Shown here: positions 39,628 to 48,391 of the stretch, one piece after another
Layout of the letters: each line of letters starts with the position of its first letter
Position numbering within the stretch: position 1 is the first letter of the stretch
Assembly (NCBI RefSeq): GCF_002723455.1
Contig: NZ_PDUS01000018.1
Location: 1 to 64,000, forward strand
Direction: 5' to 3'
DNA length: 64,000 bases
Origin: Pseudoalteromonas sp. 3D05
Lineage (GTDB): Bacteria; Pseudomonadota; Gammaproteobacteria; Enterobacterales; Alteromonadaceae
The notes under the pieces: model-generated
Told to the model about the DNA's origin: nothing
The model's database searches: none
The model's input: only the letters and a program-made list of their open reading frames with translations
Position numbers and translations under genes: made by a program

Positions 39628-41200
39628 TTGGATCCCACATTACAAAATTAAATTGCTCATCGGCTAAAGGGAATAGCTTTTGCGTAGTTTTATATTCAAT
39701 AGAGTCTGTAGGCGTAGCAACAAACCCCATATATTTATTTAATAAATTGACGAATTTATTATCCTTATGGATCACCGCAAGCCAAATGGCCTCAGGGTGG
39801 CTGCCTTTACAAAAATCAAGTTGCCATTGTAAAGCGAGCATAGCTATTGGTAACGGAACATCGTGATTACAAGAAAACCAACCGCCATATAAATACTTAT
39901 CTTTATATAAATTATGCCAGATATACAAACTTGGAGATTGCTTGCTTCCCTTTCTATCTGTAATTACAAAGTTAGAACGTGATTGATTAAACCACCATAA
40001 ATAATGGTCTAAGGGCTTGATATTGCTTTGCACGGTCATTCTGACACTATTGCTGGGTAAGTTTCTAGCCGCTAAATAGCTATTTATGTAGGTATCGTCA
40101 ACTTGGCAGACTACCAAACTATCTGTTAATTCAGTATGTACTTCGCAGTCCTGCTCAGCAGTAAAAAAGCAATTTTTTGATTTATCCTCACAGACAAGAG
40201 CATTAGCTATTCGCCTTGCACCATCGCCATCAACCGATATTTTTCTTTTCGCCACCAGCAACTGTAATCTTGGTAATTCGCTAAGAGCAATACTGATTAA
40301 CTCACCTAATCGGGCAAAATCATCAATTGAAATGTCATTAATATGAAGGTAGTGGCCTAACCACTCCAAAATACCAATATCGTTAGTCTGGTTATCCTCT
40401 AGAGAAAAAGTAATAGCGGGTGTTTGGGTCGCGGCACATTCATAAAAAGAGGTGCCTAATGCACCAACAAAAAGCGAGGCTCTTTCGTAGTAACCTTTTA
40501 GGCAAGTTACATTCTCTAATACATTAATATTTGGGTGCGCTTGCCCAAGAGCGTATATCGTGTCTTTATTTGTTGCGTAAGGGCCTACAACTATATCAAA
40601 AAAAACATTTTCCTTGATGCTTTTTGATAAGCCTTCAAAAGTTTTTCTTATAATAAAAAGGTCACCACCGCCACCTAATGAAAATAAAACACGAACGGGA
40701 GACTGAGGCTCCAAAGTGCGCTTTTCGACAGTTCGATATGTGGGATCTAAAATACAATAACTCGGGCCTAAAAGACGATTACATTCAGCCGGCACTAGTG
40801 ATTCATAACGGCTATTTGTATTTGGTCCTACCCACTTGTAATCAATCAAAAAGTCACAAATATGTTGTCGCTCGTTATCATCAATAATAGTTAAGGTAAA
40901 ACCTGAATCTTTTATCAACTGCTCGTATTCTAGCGGTAACGTATAACTATCAACAATTAAATGCGATAGACTATTTTGATGCATATATTTAATCGTTAAA
41001 AGTGCATCTTTTTCATAATTTTGCCAATGAATATCAGCCACTTTAAAATCTTGATACAGCGTTTTGCTAAACTGACATAAATCGTCGAGTATAAAGTGGA
41101 CACCTAATTGATGTTGTTTTAATGCAGAAGCCAAATGCTTCATTCGCATTAAATGACCGATGCCATTGTCTTGCTTGTTAGTGATACGAATTGCAAACAT
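39617..41200 (-). CDS. PseG-type UDP-sugar hydrolase fused to GNAT acyltransferase
   Basis: The N-terminal part (about 1-345) is PseG, the GT-B-like hydrolase that removes UDP from the diamino sugar. NGIGHLMR with base H16 and LFSLGGGGD are present, but no full second-substrate site. The C-terminal part (about 365-527) resembles a GNAT N-acyltransferase: YLAARN...VR, HYLWWFN and the AcCoA-loop-like KDNKFVNLLNKYMGF. It thus appears to join the PseH and PseG steps, as in FlmD-type proteins. Embedded between a carrier protein and an acyl ligase, its acyl donor may be acyl-ACP rather than acetyl-CoA (inference). Confidence 0.83.
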   Translation of the reverse strand: MFAIRITNKQDNGIGHLMRMKHLASALKQHQLGVHFILDDLCQFSKTLYQDFKVADIHWQNYEKDALLTIKYMHQNSLSHLIVDSYTLPLEYEQLIKDSGFTLTIIDDNERQHICDFLIDYKWVGPNTNSRYESLVPAECNRLLGPSYCILDPTYRTVEKRTLEPQSPVRVLFSLGGGGDLFIIRKTFEGLSKSIKENVFFDIVVGPYATNKDTIYALGQAHPNINVLENVTCLKGYYERASLFVGALGTSFYECAATQTPAITFSLEDNQTNDIGILEWLGHYLHINDISIDDFARLGELISIALSELPRLQLLVAKRKISVDGDGARRIANALVCEDKSKNCFFTAEQDCEVHTELTDSLVVCQVDDTYINSYLAARNLPSNSVRMTVQSNIKPLDHYLWWFNQSRSNFVITDRKGSKQSPSLYIWHNLYKDKYLYGGWFSCNHDVPLPIAMLALQWQLDFCKGSHPEAIWLAVIHKDNKFVNLLNKYMGFVATPTDSIEYKTTQKLFPLADEQFNFVMWDPNAQ

Positions 41201-41202
41201 AA

Positions 41203-41445
41203 TTATTGCTTTGCCAGAACCATATCAACAAATCCACTCACGTAATTTGTCTTTGGATCAAGTAATTCTTGAGGCTCAATTTTTATACCAAAGGTCAATT
41301 CTATTTGCATTACTAGTGTCAGTATCTCAAATGAATCCAAGGCTATATCATCTTTAAATGAAAGCCCTAGTAAATTATCAATATCTACAGCACAACCCCG
41401 CTCTGTAAAAAATTGATATAAAAAATTAATAAGTTGATTTTTCAT
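41203..41445 (-). CDS. Acyl carrier protein
   Basis: An 80-residue acidic carrier protein with phosphopantetheine site S38 in ALDSFEIL and the usual four-helix pattern. ATG 41445 is chosen because it overlaps the fkbM stop (TAATG) and has AAGG upstream; the longer frame to 41469 would lie inside fkbM. It is not the housekeeping AcpP, whose DSLD motif and length differ. Presumed to hold the acyl group loaded by the ligase two genes downstream. Confidence 0.87.
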   Translation of the reverse strand: MKNQLINFLYQFFTERGCAVDIDNLLGLSFKDDIALDSFEILTLVMQIELTFGIKIEPQELLDPKTNYVSGFVDMVLAKQ

Positions 41446-42533
41446 TAATGAGAACCTTTTGGAATACAATACAAGACGGTGCTTAACCCTAAATGTTCAT
41501 GAACTCGTAAATACATATTATAATTAGGTTGTAATTTATCAATAAACTGGGGAAGCTCCCATAAATCTTTAGGCTTGTGATAAACACAAATAGCAAGTGC
41601 TGGCTGTTGGGTTTGAATTAAATTTCTGGCACCTTCAAGTGCAGCTAATTCAGCCCCTTCTATATCCATTTTTATATAGTTAATATCCATAGCTTGGCAA
41701 GTTGAATCTAAATCTATAACAGATACTGAAGAGTCATTTATAACTTCACCTTGTATAATATTACTGGAACTTGTTTGTCCTTGATTAAAATTAAGTAAAT
41801 CAACACACTTCCAAACCCCTGAAGGAAATGCTTGGAAAGAAATTTCAGGGTTTTGTTTCTTTAATTCTCTTTGTGTATTTGTAAGTACTTTAAAGTTAAT
41901 TGTGTCGGGTTCAAACGAAGCGATATGCTCAATACTTATGATGTTTTTTTTATGCAGTTCTACGAACGCCTCAACGGTATCCCCAGTGTAAGCACCACAA
42001 TCAATAAAACGAATGGGTGATTGAAAATTGAAAGGTATATCATCAGGATAATACTCAACTTTTTTATCTGGTTCAGGGTAGTCATCAATTGAGAGAGATC
42101 CCCTAAATGCACACAGTTTATCTAATATATTTTTGCTTTTATTATCCTCTAAACGTGCACGTAACCATTGAATACTTGTATTATCCAGCATCTCATCATG
42201 ATTTTTTCGCATCCACAGATGCTCTAGCTGTGCATACTGGCTGAACACACCTGGAAATTTCTGTACAGCTTCGAAAAAACCAAGGACATTTTTATAACCG
42301 AGCTCTATGAGGCGCTCTTTAATTTGTTCTCTATTAGAGTTTACTAAAGGAGTAACAGCGATAATAACATTCATATTACGGTCAGCTGTTTGCTCGTCAA
42401 AAATAGGTAAATCAAACTTCATCTGGTTAGCTAAACGTTGATCGATCCAACCACTTACGGGTGTATTTTGTTGTACTAATATCCTGTGAAAACACTCTCC
42501 AAAATGGCCAGCACCGTAAATTAGATAGTTCAT
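41445..42533 (-). CDS. FkbM-family methyltransferase with N-terminal Rossmann segment
   Basis: A 362-residue protein. Residues 1-100 form a short Rossmann-like unit (LIYGAGHFGECF, then GWID and LPIFDE), as found at the front of sugar-modifying enzymes. Residues about 165-360 are an FkbM SAM-dependent O-methyltransferase (RFIDCGAYTGDTVE, ISIEHIASFEPD, YIKMDIEGAELAALEGA). It likely methylates a hydroxyl of the sugar or of its acyl group. ATGA overlap with pseI and TAATG overlap with the carrier protein indicate tight coupling. Confidence 0.85.
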   Translation of the reverse strand: MNYLIYGAGHFGECFHRILVQQNTPVSGWIDQRLANQMKFDLPIFDEQTADRNMNVIIAVTPLVNSNREQIKERLIELGYKNVLGFFEAVQKFPGVFSQYAQLEHLWMRKNHDEMLDNTSIQWLRARLEDNKSKNILDKLCAFRGSLSIDDYPEPDKKVEYYPDDIPFNFQSPIRFIDCGAYTGDTVEAFVELHKKNIISIEHIASFEPDTINFKVLTNTQRELKKQNPEISFQAFPSGVWKCVDLLNFNQGQTSSSNIIQGEVINDSSVSVIDLDSTCQAMDINYIKMDIEGAELAALEGARNLIQTQQPALAICVYHKPKDLWELPQFIDKLQPNYNMYLRVHEHLGLSTVLYCIPKGSH

Positions 42534-43579
42534 TTAATCGCTCCCACGTGTTGCCAAGTCAGCGGCATGCCTTTTTTTATTGAGTTTGTTGCTATTCTGC
42601 CTGTGATAAACCCTAAATCCTTTGGCATTAACTCACCCACACCCGGCCTTAGGTTGACCACATTATCTTTGCTTAACACTTCACCGACAGCAATATCCCT
42701 CGCGGCAAATAGGCAACGTCTTGCTTTACTGGGCTCACTAGGGAAGTGTACATTCCCAAGAGCCAACTCAACTTGCCTGACTCCTTGAACTAAATCTTCA
42801 AGTTCATCCGGTGTCATGGAAAAAAAGCTATCTGCCGTTTCATCATCTTTACTCATCACAAAGTGCTTTTCTATTATGGTTGCCTTCATAGCGACAGATG
42901 CAACAGGCACATGGTTACCTAATGTGTGATCCGATAAGCCAATTGGCACTTTAAAAAGGTCTGCTAAGTGAGGGATTGTTTTCAAATTAATGCTTTCAGG
43001 AGGAGCTGGGTAGCTACTTGTGCATTTTAATATAGCTAAATCCTTTATGCCTGCTTGGCGAGCAACTTTCACTGCTTCGTCAATTTCAGCAAGCGTTGCT
43101 CCACCTGTTGACATAATCACCGGCTTGCCTGTTGTAGCTACTTTTCGAATGAGATCATGATCGATCAACTCTGGTGAAGCTATTTTATAGGCAGGTGAAT
43201 CAAAGGATTCCAATAAGTCGACGGCAGAATCATCAAATGGTGAAGAAAAAATAGTGATACCTATTTCATTCGCTAGCTGAATTAAAGGGCCGTGGAAATC
43301 CCACGGCATAAATGCCCCTTCGTATAAATCATATAAATATTGTCCTTGCCATGGACCTGCTGCTTCAAAATGCGGTAATTTGCAGTCCATTGTTAATGTA
43401 TCCGCGCGATAAGTTTGCAGCTTAATTGCATCCGCTCCGGCTTCTTTAGCAGCTCTGACTAGCGCTTTAGCCTGCTCTAAATCTTGCCCATGGTTAGCTG
43501 ACATTTCTGCAATAATATACACAGGGTGGCCTGGCCCAATTTTTCTACCATCGATGGTAATTTCAGAATTAAACGCCAT
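42530..43579 (-). CDS. pseI: PseI-type nonulosonic acid synthase (NeuB family)
   Basis: Condenses phosphoenolpyruvate with the 6-deoxy-diacylamino hexose to give the nine-carbon acid. The NeuB TIM barrel (1-280) carries YIIAEMSANHGQ, KIASPELID, STGGATLAE and IGLSDHT. A C-terminal SAF/antifreeze-like domain (about 285-349) has LFAARDIAVGEVL and RPG. Its 349 residues match PseI better than sialic acid NeuB, given the pseB/pseC neighbours. AAGGAG lies 6 bases before the ATG. First gene of a five-gene minus-strand operon. Confidence 0.93.
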   Translation of the reverse strand: MAFNSEITIDGRKIGPGHPVYIIAEMSANHGQDLEQAKALVRAAKEAGADAIKLQTYRADTLTMDCKLPHFEAAGPWQGQYLYDLYEGAFMPWDFHGPLIQLANEIGITIFSSPFDDSAVDLLESFDSPAYKIASPELIDHDLIRKVATTGKPVIMSTGGATLAEIDEAVKVARQAGIKDLAILKCTSSYPAPPESINLKTIPHLADLFKVPIGLSDHTLGNHVPVASVAMKATIIEKHFVMSKDDETADSFFSMTPDELEDLVQGVRQVELALGNVHFPSEPSKARRCLFAARDIAVGEVLSKDNVVNLRPGVGELMPKDLGFITGRIATNSIKKGMPLTWQHVGAIK

Positions 43580-43620
43580 TTGCGCTCCTTATATTGCACT
43601 GTCAAAAATTTTTATATCAA

Positions 43621-43636
43621 AGCAAAATCCATACCT
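43621..43636 (-). promoter_or_regulatory. Sigma-54-type (-24/-12) promoter for pseI operon
   Basis: The minus strand reads AGGTAT-GGATT-TTGCT with GG-N10-GC spacing, about 42 bases upstream of the pseI ATG. The -24 half is weaker than at pseB. No comparable site was found facing the plus-strand operon. Confidence 0.58.
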
Positions 43637-43758
43637 AATAACCTACAATAGCTTACGATTTGATAAACCATATTGATCCAAAAGGATTTTAACTTTTAAA
43701 TTATGTGCAAGAGTGTAATGATTTGCTATATTTATCTCAATAATAATTACAATAACCT

Positions 43759-44490
43759 ATGACCATGTCTGATGTATTAATAATAATTCAAGCACGCATG
43801 ACATCAACACGATTACCTGCCAAAGTAATGTTGCCGCTTTGTGGTAAGCCGGTGTTACAAATTATGCTTGAACGTTTACCAAACTGGCACGATAAAATCA
43901 TCGTCGCAACCACGAATGACGGTACAGAACAGCCAATCTTAGATTTGTGTACACAGCTAAATATTAAAACCTACCAAGGAGATACACAAGACGTACTAAG
44001 TCGCTATTATCTAGCAGCTAAACACTATGATGCTCAATCAACTACAACCATAGTTAGGTTAACGAGTGATTGCCCACTAATTGATGAAGAGTTATGTAGT
44101 AAAGTAATTAATAAAAGAATAAGTCAAAACTATGACATGGTAAATTTAGGTCCTCACAGTGGCTACCCTAGAGGGCTCGATTGCTGTGCATTTTCATTCC
44201 ATTTACTAGAGAATACTCATCTAAAAGCAACATCACAGAATGATCGTGAGCATGTAACTTTAGGCATGGCAAAATTTAATACAATAACGACCCACACGTT
44301 CAGTGCGCATGAAGATTATAGCCACTTTCGCCTCACACTTGATGAACCAGACGATTACAAAGCAATTACCGCTGTTTATGAACACTTTTTGAATAAAGTT
44401 GATTTTTCCTATAATGATTTAATAAAAACATTAAAGGAAAACCCCCACCTCACCGATATAAATAAACACGTAGAGCAAAAGTCTACTTAA
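43759..44490 (+). CDS. SpsF-like cytidylyltransferase
   Basis: A nucleotidyltransferase of the CTP_transf_3/SpsF type. IIQARMTSTRLPAKVMLPLCGKP carries the R-S/T-RLP-K signature, and DCPLIDEEL and LTLDEPDDY follow. It is the only candidate in the window for making the CMP-nonulosonic acid, replacing canonical PseF (NeuA-like, with ARGGSKR), which is absent. It could instead activate another sugar of the right arm. Either ATG 43759 or 43765 is possible. It opens the long plus-strand operon. Confidence 0.8.
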   Translation: MTMSDVLIIIQARMTSTRLPAKVMLPLCGKPVLQIMLERLPNWHDKIIVATTNDGTEQPILDLCTQLNIKTYQGDTQDVLSRYYLAAKHYDAQSTTTIVRLTSDCPLIDEELCSKVINKRISQNYDMVNLGPHSGYPRGLDCCAFSFHLLENTHLKATSQNDREHVTLGMAKFNTITTHTFSAHEDYSHFRLTLDEPDDYKAITAVYEHFLNKVDFSYNDLIKTLKENPHLTDINKHVEQKST

Positions 44491-44558
44491 GTTAGGCATA
44501 ATAATTGTATATCATTGAACATTATATTTATGACTACCATAGAATTAGAGAATATTAA

Positions 44559-45506
44559 ATGAATCCAAAAACAATATTAGTTACCGGTGCGACTGGCTAT
44601 AAAGGAACCGTCTTGGTTCCAAAACTGCTGGCTTTAGGGCATCGCGTAATCGCATTTGACGTCCAATGGTTTGGTAATTTTTTACCCCCTCATGACAACC
44701 TCTCAGTCATTAAAGGTGACGTATGCGACACTGATACGATTAACTTAGACGGTGTGGATTCTATTATTCATCTTGCTTCTATCGCAAACGATCCCTGTGG
44801 TGATTTAAACCCTAAATTAACATGGGAGGTAAGCGCACTGGCAACAATGCGTTTAGCTGACAAAGCCAAACGCTGTGGAATAAAACAGTTTATTTATGCG
44901 TCATCGGGTAGCGTTTACGGCGTTAAAGATGAAGAGCAAGTAACTGAGGACTTAACGCTTGAGCCTATTTCTGAATACAACAAAACAAAAATGGTTGCAG
45001 AGCGTGTACTTCTTAGTTACGCCGACGACATGGCAGTTCAAATTGTACGCCCAGCAACTGTATGCGGCTTATCTAAACGAATGCGCTTAGATGTTTCTGT
45101 CAATATGCTGACAATGCAAGCTCTTAAAAATGGAAAAATTACAGTGTTTGGCGGCGATCAAGTCAGACCAAATATTCATATTGACGATATTACTGATCTC
45201 TATATTTATATGCTGGATAATCCAGAGAAAGTCTCGGGTATATTTAATGCAGGGTTTGAAAATATCTCAATTATGGATATAGCAAAAATGGTACAGGCTA
45301 AGATAGCATGTGAGATTGAAGTTACCCCTTCAAATGACCCTCGTTGCTACCGTATTAATTCAGATAAATTACTCGCAACTGGTTTTACACCCAATAAAAA
45401 TGTCGACACTGCCATTACTGAAATTATTACAGCTTACAAGCAAGGTTTACTAAAAGATGAAGATCATTTTTACAACCTAAAATGGATGCAAAGAGAAGTT
45501 TTATGA
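44559..45506 (+). CDS. NAD-dependent sugar epimerase/dehydratase (extended SDR)
   Basis: A 315-residue extended SDR with NAD motif TGATGYKG, SSGSVYG and the catalytic EYNKTK (YxxxK). RPATVCGLS and VRPNIHIDDI are typical of UDP-glucose-4-epimerase-like enzymes. It presumably epimerises or dehydrates the nucleotide sugar or sugar phosphate of the right arm. Its TGA overlaps the next ATG (ATGA). Exact substrate not assignable. Confidence 0.85.
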   Translation: MNPKTILVTGATGYKGTVLVPKLLALGHRVIAFDVQWFGNFLPPHDNLSVIKGDVCDTDTINLDGVDSIIHLASIANDPCGDLNPKLTWEVSALATMRLADKAKRCGIKQFIYASSGSVYGVKDEEQVTEDLTLEPISEYNKTKMVAERVLLSYADDMAVQIVRPATVCGLSKRMRLDVSVNMLTMQALKNGKITVFGGDQVRPNIHIDDITDLYIYMLDNPEKVSGIFNAGFENISIMDIAKMVQAKIACEIEVTPSNDPRCYRINSDKLLATGFTPNKNVDTAITEIITAYKQGLLKDEDHFYNLKWMQREVL

Positions 45507-46111
45507 TTGACAACCAATCTGCAACCACTATATCCAATGATTCAGTGAAAAACCTGACAACAAACTATATAAACACTCTAACGCATGTATTAAAGCAGTT
45601 AGACAGTGAGCAAGTTAAGGGTCTTGTTGATAACTTACTTACTATGAAGGCAAATAACGGCAGTTTATATTTATGTGGTAATGGCGGCTCAGCAGCAAAT
45701 GCTATCCACCTTGCAAATGACTTTACATTTGGTATAAGCCCGCAAGGTAATGCATTAAAAGTTGAGGCATTACCGGCAAATAGTTCTGTTTTAACTTGCC
45801 TAGGCAATGATATTGGTTATGAAAATATTTTTGCTCATCAGCTGAAAGTTAAAGCAAACAGCAACGATATCTTACTCGTTTTATCTGGTAGCGGAAACTC
45901 TGAAAATATAATTAGGGCGACTCAACAAGCACTCGACATTGGCATGAAAACTGTGGGCATTTTAGGGTTCTCTGGTGGTAAAGTTAAATCAATGCTTGAC
46001 CAGGTTTTCCATTTCGAAGTCCAAGATATGCAAATATCAGAAGATACCCAAGTTATTGTCGGGCATATTTTAATGAAAGCTCTATACAATGCATTACGTG
46101 AGGCTAATTAA
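45503..46111 (+). CDS. SIS-domain phosphosugar isomerase (GmhA-like)
   Basis: A 202-residue SIS protein closest to phosphoheptose isomerases, which turn sedoheptulose 7-phosphate into manno-heptose 7-phosphate. CGNGGSAANAIHLANDF and LSGSGNSENIIRA bind the phosphate. The C-terminal EDTQVIVGHIL supplies Gln and His as in GmhA, while the first metal site has His then Asp rather than Glu. ATG 45503 is chosen for its ATGA overlap; the upstream in-frame start lies inside the preceding gene. It probably feeds the HldE-like enzyme downstream (inference). Confidence 0.82.
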   Translation: MIDNQSATTISNDSVKNLTTNYINTLTHVLKQLDSEQVKGLVDNLLTMKANNGSLYLCGNGGSAANAIHLANDFTFGISPQGNALKVEALPANSSVLTCLGNDIGYENIFAHQLKVKANSNDILLVLSGSGNSENIIRATQQALDIGMKTVGILGFSGGKVKSMLDQVFHFEVQDMQISEDTQVIVGHILMKALYNALREAN

Positions 46112-47385
46112 TGGTCACAATTGTCTATGGAATTACAGCCTCAACAGAAATGTTTATCAATTCTAAATATAATACCGGCAATAATATTTTTGCTTGTACG
46201 AATGGTGGCGAATCATTTAAAGGCACGCCTGCAAAATCACTAAAAGAAATATCAAAGCTAGAAAAAAAACATACGCTCCAGGTGGTCATTTGTTCAGAGT
46301 TTGTCTTTGATATATTACAATCCTTAAATAAAATTGGTATTACCACTAGTCAATGTTCTTTTTTCAACCACATGAGTGGTAAACTCACTCCATGTATACA
46401 AATGCAATTTAATATTGATATTGAATCCACATTATATGCTTTTTATGATCTTTCATATAATTTACCCTGCTTTGATGTAACTACCTTTGTCGTTTTAGCT
46501 GAAATAGAACGAAAAAAACAAAATAAAAAAAATATTCAATTTGTGATTGTTCCCAGCAATATTGAAGATAAGCCTGGACTAAACATCTATCACGATAACG
46601 CTGATACAAAATGGCGAATCGAAAAACTTATCAAACCAATGTTTAATTGTCTTGCCTCATGTATAGGTATTGATCAGCCGATTTCGCAAAGTAGCCTTGT
46701 ATACTATAAAAGCCTGAACCCTAGCATATATCCCAATAACTACTTTAAGAATCCTAGACAAGCAGCTGGAGATTTTAAATTATTAAAATCTTATGCTGAT
46801 CAAAGTATTAAATTGAGTAACTTAGCACCTCCACAACAAGCTTATACTATTGTTAATGACTTCATACGACATAACGTGGGCAAGAAAAAGCTAATAACTA
46901 TTACAATGAGAGAATACTGGGCAAATTCCGAGCACAGAAATAGCAATACAACAGCATGGCTTGATTTTGCATTATCACTAGACATGAATGAATATTTTCC
47001 GCTAATTATTAGAGACACTTATAAAGTAAGTGAGCCCCTTGAAGAAAAGTATCAATCACTAACAATGTACCCCATTGCAGCTGTCGATTTAAGTATCAGG
47101 CTCGCCTTGTACCATCAAGCGTATATCAATATGGGTGTTGACAATGGCCCTCTTTATCCAATCAGCTATCTTGAAGGGGCTCGTTCAATTATTTTTAGAT
47201 GGTGTTCGAATGAAATTCCAAATCTATCAGATAGGACTAATAGCATGCACTTCTTTAAAGTTGGGGAAAATCATTTCTTTAATGATAATGAATTTCAAAT
47301 CAATGCATGGATGGATGATTCATTTGAAAATATTCAAACTCAATTTTCTCATCTTGAAAATAAAATAAACAAGGCGGCAATCTAA
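46111..47385 (+). CDS. Unrecognised protein, possible glycosyltransferase-like
   Basis: I do not recognise this 424-residue protein. Residues 1-95 look like a small Rossmann unit (IVYGITASTEMF, then FKGTPAKSL), similar in layout to those at the front of the FkbM and oxygenase-like proteins. The C-terminal half (about 255-375) contains KKLITITMREYW and NMGVDNGPLYPISYLEGARSIIF. That pattern recalls the C-terminal nucleotide-sugar domain of GT-B glycosyltransferases. There are no membrane segments. TAATG overlap with the preceding gene. If it is a glycosyltransferase it would be the only candidate in the operon. Confidence 0.5.
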   Translation: MVTIVYGITASTEMFINSKYNTGNNIFACTNGGESFKGTPAKSLKEISKLEKKHTLQVVICSEFVFDILQSLNKIGITTSQCSFFNHMSGKLTPCIQMQFNIDIESTLYAFYDLSYNLPCFDVTTFVVLAEIERKKQNKKNIQFVIVPSNIEDKPGLNIYHDNADTKWRIEKLIKPMFNCLASCIGIDQPISQSSLVYYKSLNPSIYPNNYFKNPRQAAGDFKLLKSYADQSIKLSNLAPPQQAYTIVNDFIRHNVGKKKLITITMREYWANSEHRNSNTTAWLDFALSLDMNEYFPLIIRDTYKVSEPLEEKYQSLTMYPIAAVDLSIRLALYHQAYINMGVDNGPLYPISYLEGARSIIFRWCSNEIPNLSDRTNSMHFFKVGENHFFNDNEFQINAWMDDSFENIQTQFSHLENKINKAAI

Positions 47386-47388
47386 ACA

Positions 47389-48384
47389 ATGAATGACTCA
47401 TCAATTTTAGTTTTAGGAAGCAATTCATTTTCGGGAGCATCATTTTGTGCGCATATGCTAAAAAATGAGCAGCAAATTATTGCTGTTAGTCGCTCATCAG
47501 AACCTAATTCAGCATTACTCCCATATAGTTGGCAAAAAAATGCAGATAAATTGCAATTTAGTCAACTGGATATAAATCATCATCTGCAAAAAATTATTGA
47601 TATTGTTAAACAAAAAAAAATTAAAAAAATATATAACTTTGCTGCCCAGAGTATGGTTGGTCAAAGCTGGCAATATCCTGAACATTGGTTTATGACTAAC
47701 GCTGTTTCGACAATTAAATTACACAATGCTCTTAGACAACTCGATTTCCTTGATAAATATATCCATATCTCAACACCCGAAGTGTATGGGAGTTGTAACG
47801 GAGTAGTGCCAGAACATACTAATTACCAACCCAGTACACCTTATGCAGTCTCCCGTGCTGCAGCAGATATGAGTCTACATACATTCGCAGATGTTTATAA
47901 CTTTCCAGTGGTATTTACACGAGCTGCCAATGTTTATGGTGAAGGCCAACAGCTTTATCGCATAATCCCGCGTACTATTTTATATGCCCTACTCGGCAAA
48001 AAATTACAGCTACATGGCGGAGGGCATTCAACGCGATCATTTATACACATAGACGATGTATCTTCAGCGACCCAACTTATTGGCGAAAAAGGTAAAAATG
48101 GTGATATTTACCATATTTCAACAGATAAAATGATCTCTATTCGAGTACTCGTTGAAACAATCTGCAATATGCTAAAACTCCCATTTGAACAAGTGTGCCA
48201 ATCAACTGAAGATCGATTAGGAAAAGATGCTGCATATTTATTAGACACAAAAAAAATTCGTTCCGAGCTAAATTGGCAAGACTCTATCTCATTAGAAAAT
48301 GGCTTAGAACGTACAATTTATTGGATGAAGCAAAATTTAGATATACTCGCCAAGCAAGAACACGACTATATCCACAAACCTTGA
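47389..48384 (+). CDS. NAD-dependent sugar dehydratase/epimerase with YxxxR
   Basis: A 331-residue extended SDR resembling dTDP-glucose/GDP-mannose 4,6-dehydratases (STPEVYGS, RAANVYGEGQQLYRIIPRTI, STRSFIHIDDV). Two deviations are visible. The nucleotide motif is GSNSFSG rather than GxxGxxG, and the catalytic pair is Y152-AVS-R156, an Arg in place of Lys. These may define a subfamily with a changed substrate. It starts 3 bases after the preceding gene. Confidence 0.82.
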   Translation: MNDSSILVLGSNSFSGASFCAHMLKNEQQIIAVSRSSEPNSALLPYSWQKNADKLQFSQLDINHHLQKIIDIVKQKKIKKIYNFAAQSMVGQSWQYPEHWFMTNAVSTIKLHNALRQLDFLDKYIHISTPEVYGSCNGVVPEHTNYQPSTPYAVSRAAADMSLHTFADVYNFPVVFTRAANVYGEGQQLYRIIPRTILYALLGKKLQLHGGGHSTRSFIHIDDVSSATQLIGEKGKNGDIYHISTDKMISIRVLVETICNMLKLPFEQVCQSTEDRLGKDAAYLLDTKKIRSELNWQDSISLENGLERTIYWMKQNLDILAKQEHDYIHKP

Positions 48385-48391
48385 GGTAATC

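Noticed and set aside
43680..43745. Sigma-54 promoter facing the SpsF-like gene
   Set aside because: The best candidate reads AGTGTA-N5-TTGCT, with GT in place of the essential GG.
44493..44512. Sigma-54 site before the epimerase gene at 44559
   Set aside because: GG is present but the -12 element is GT instead of GC.
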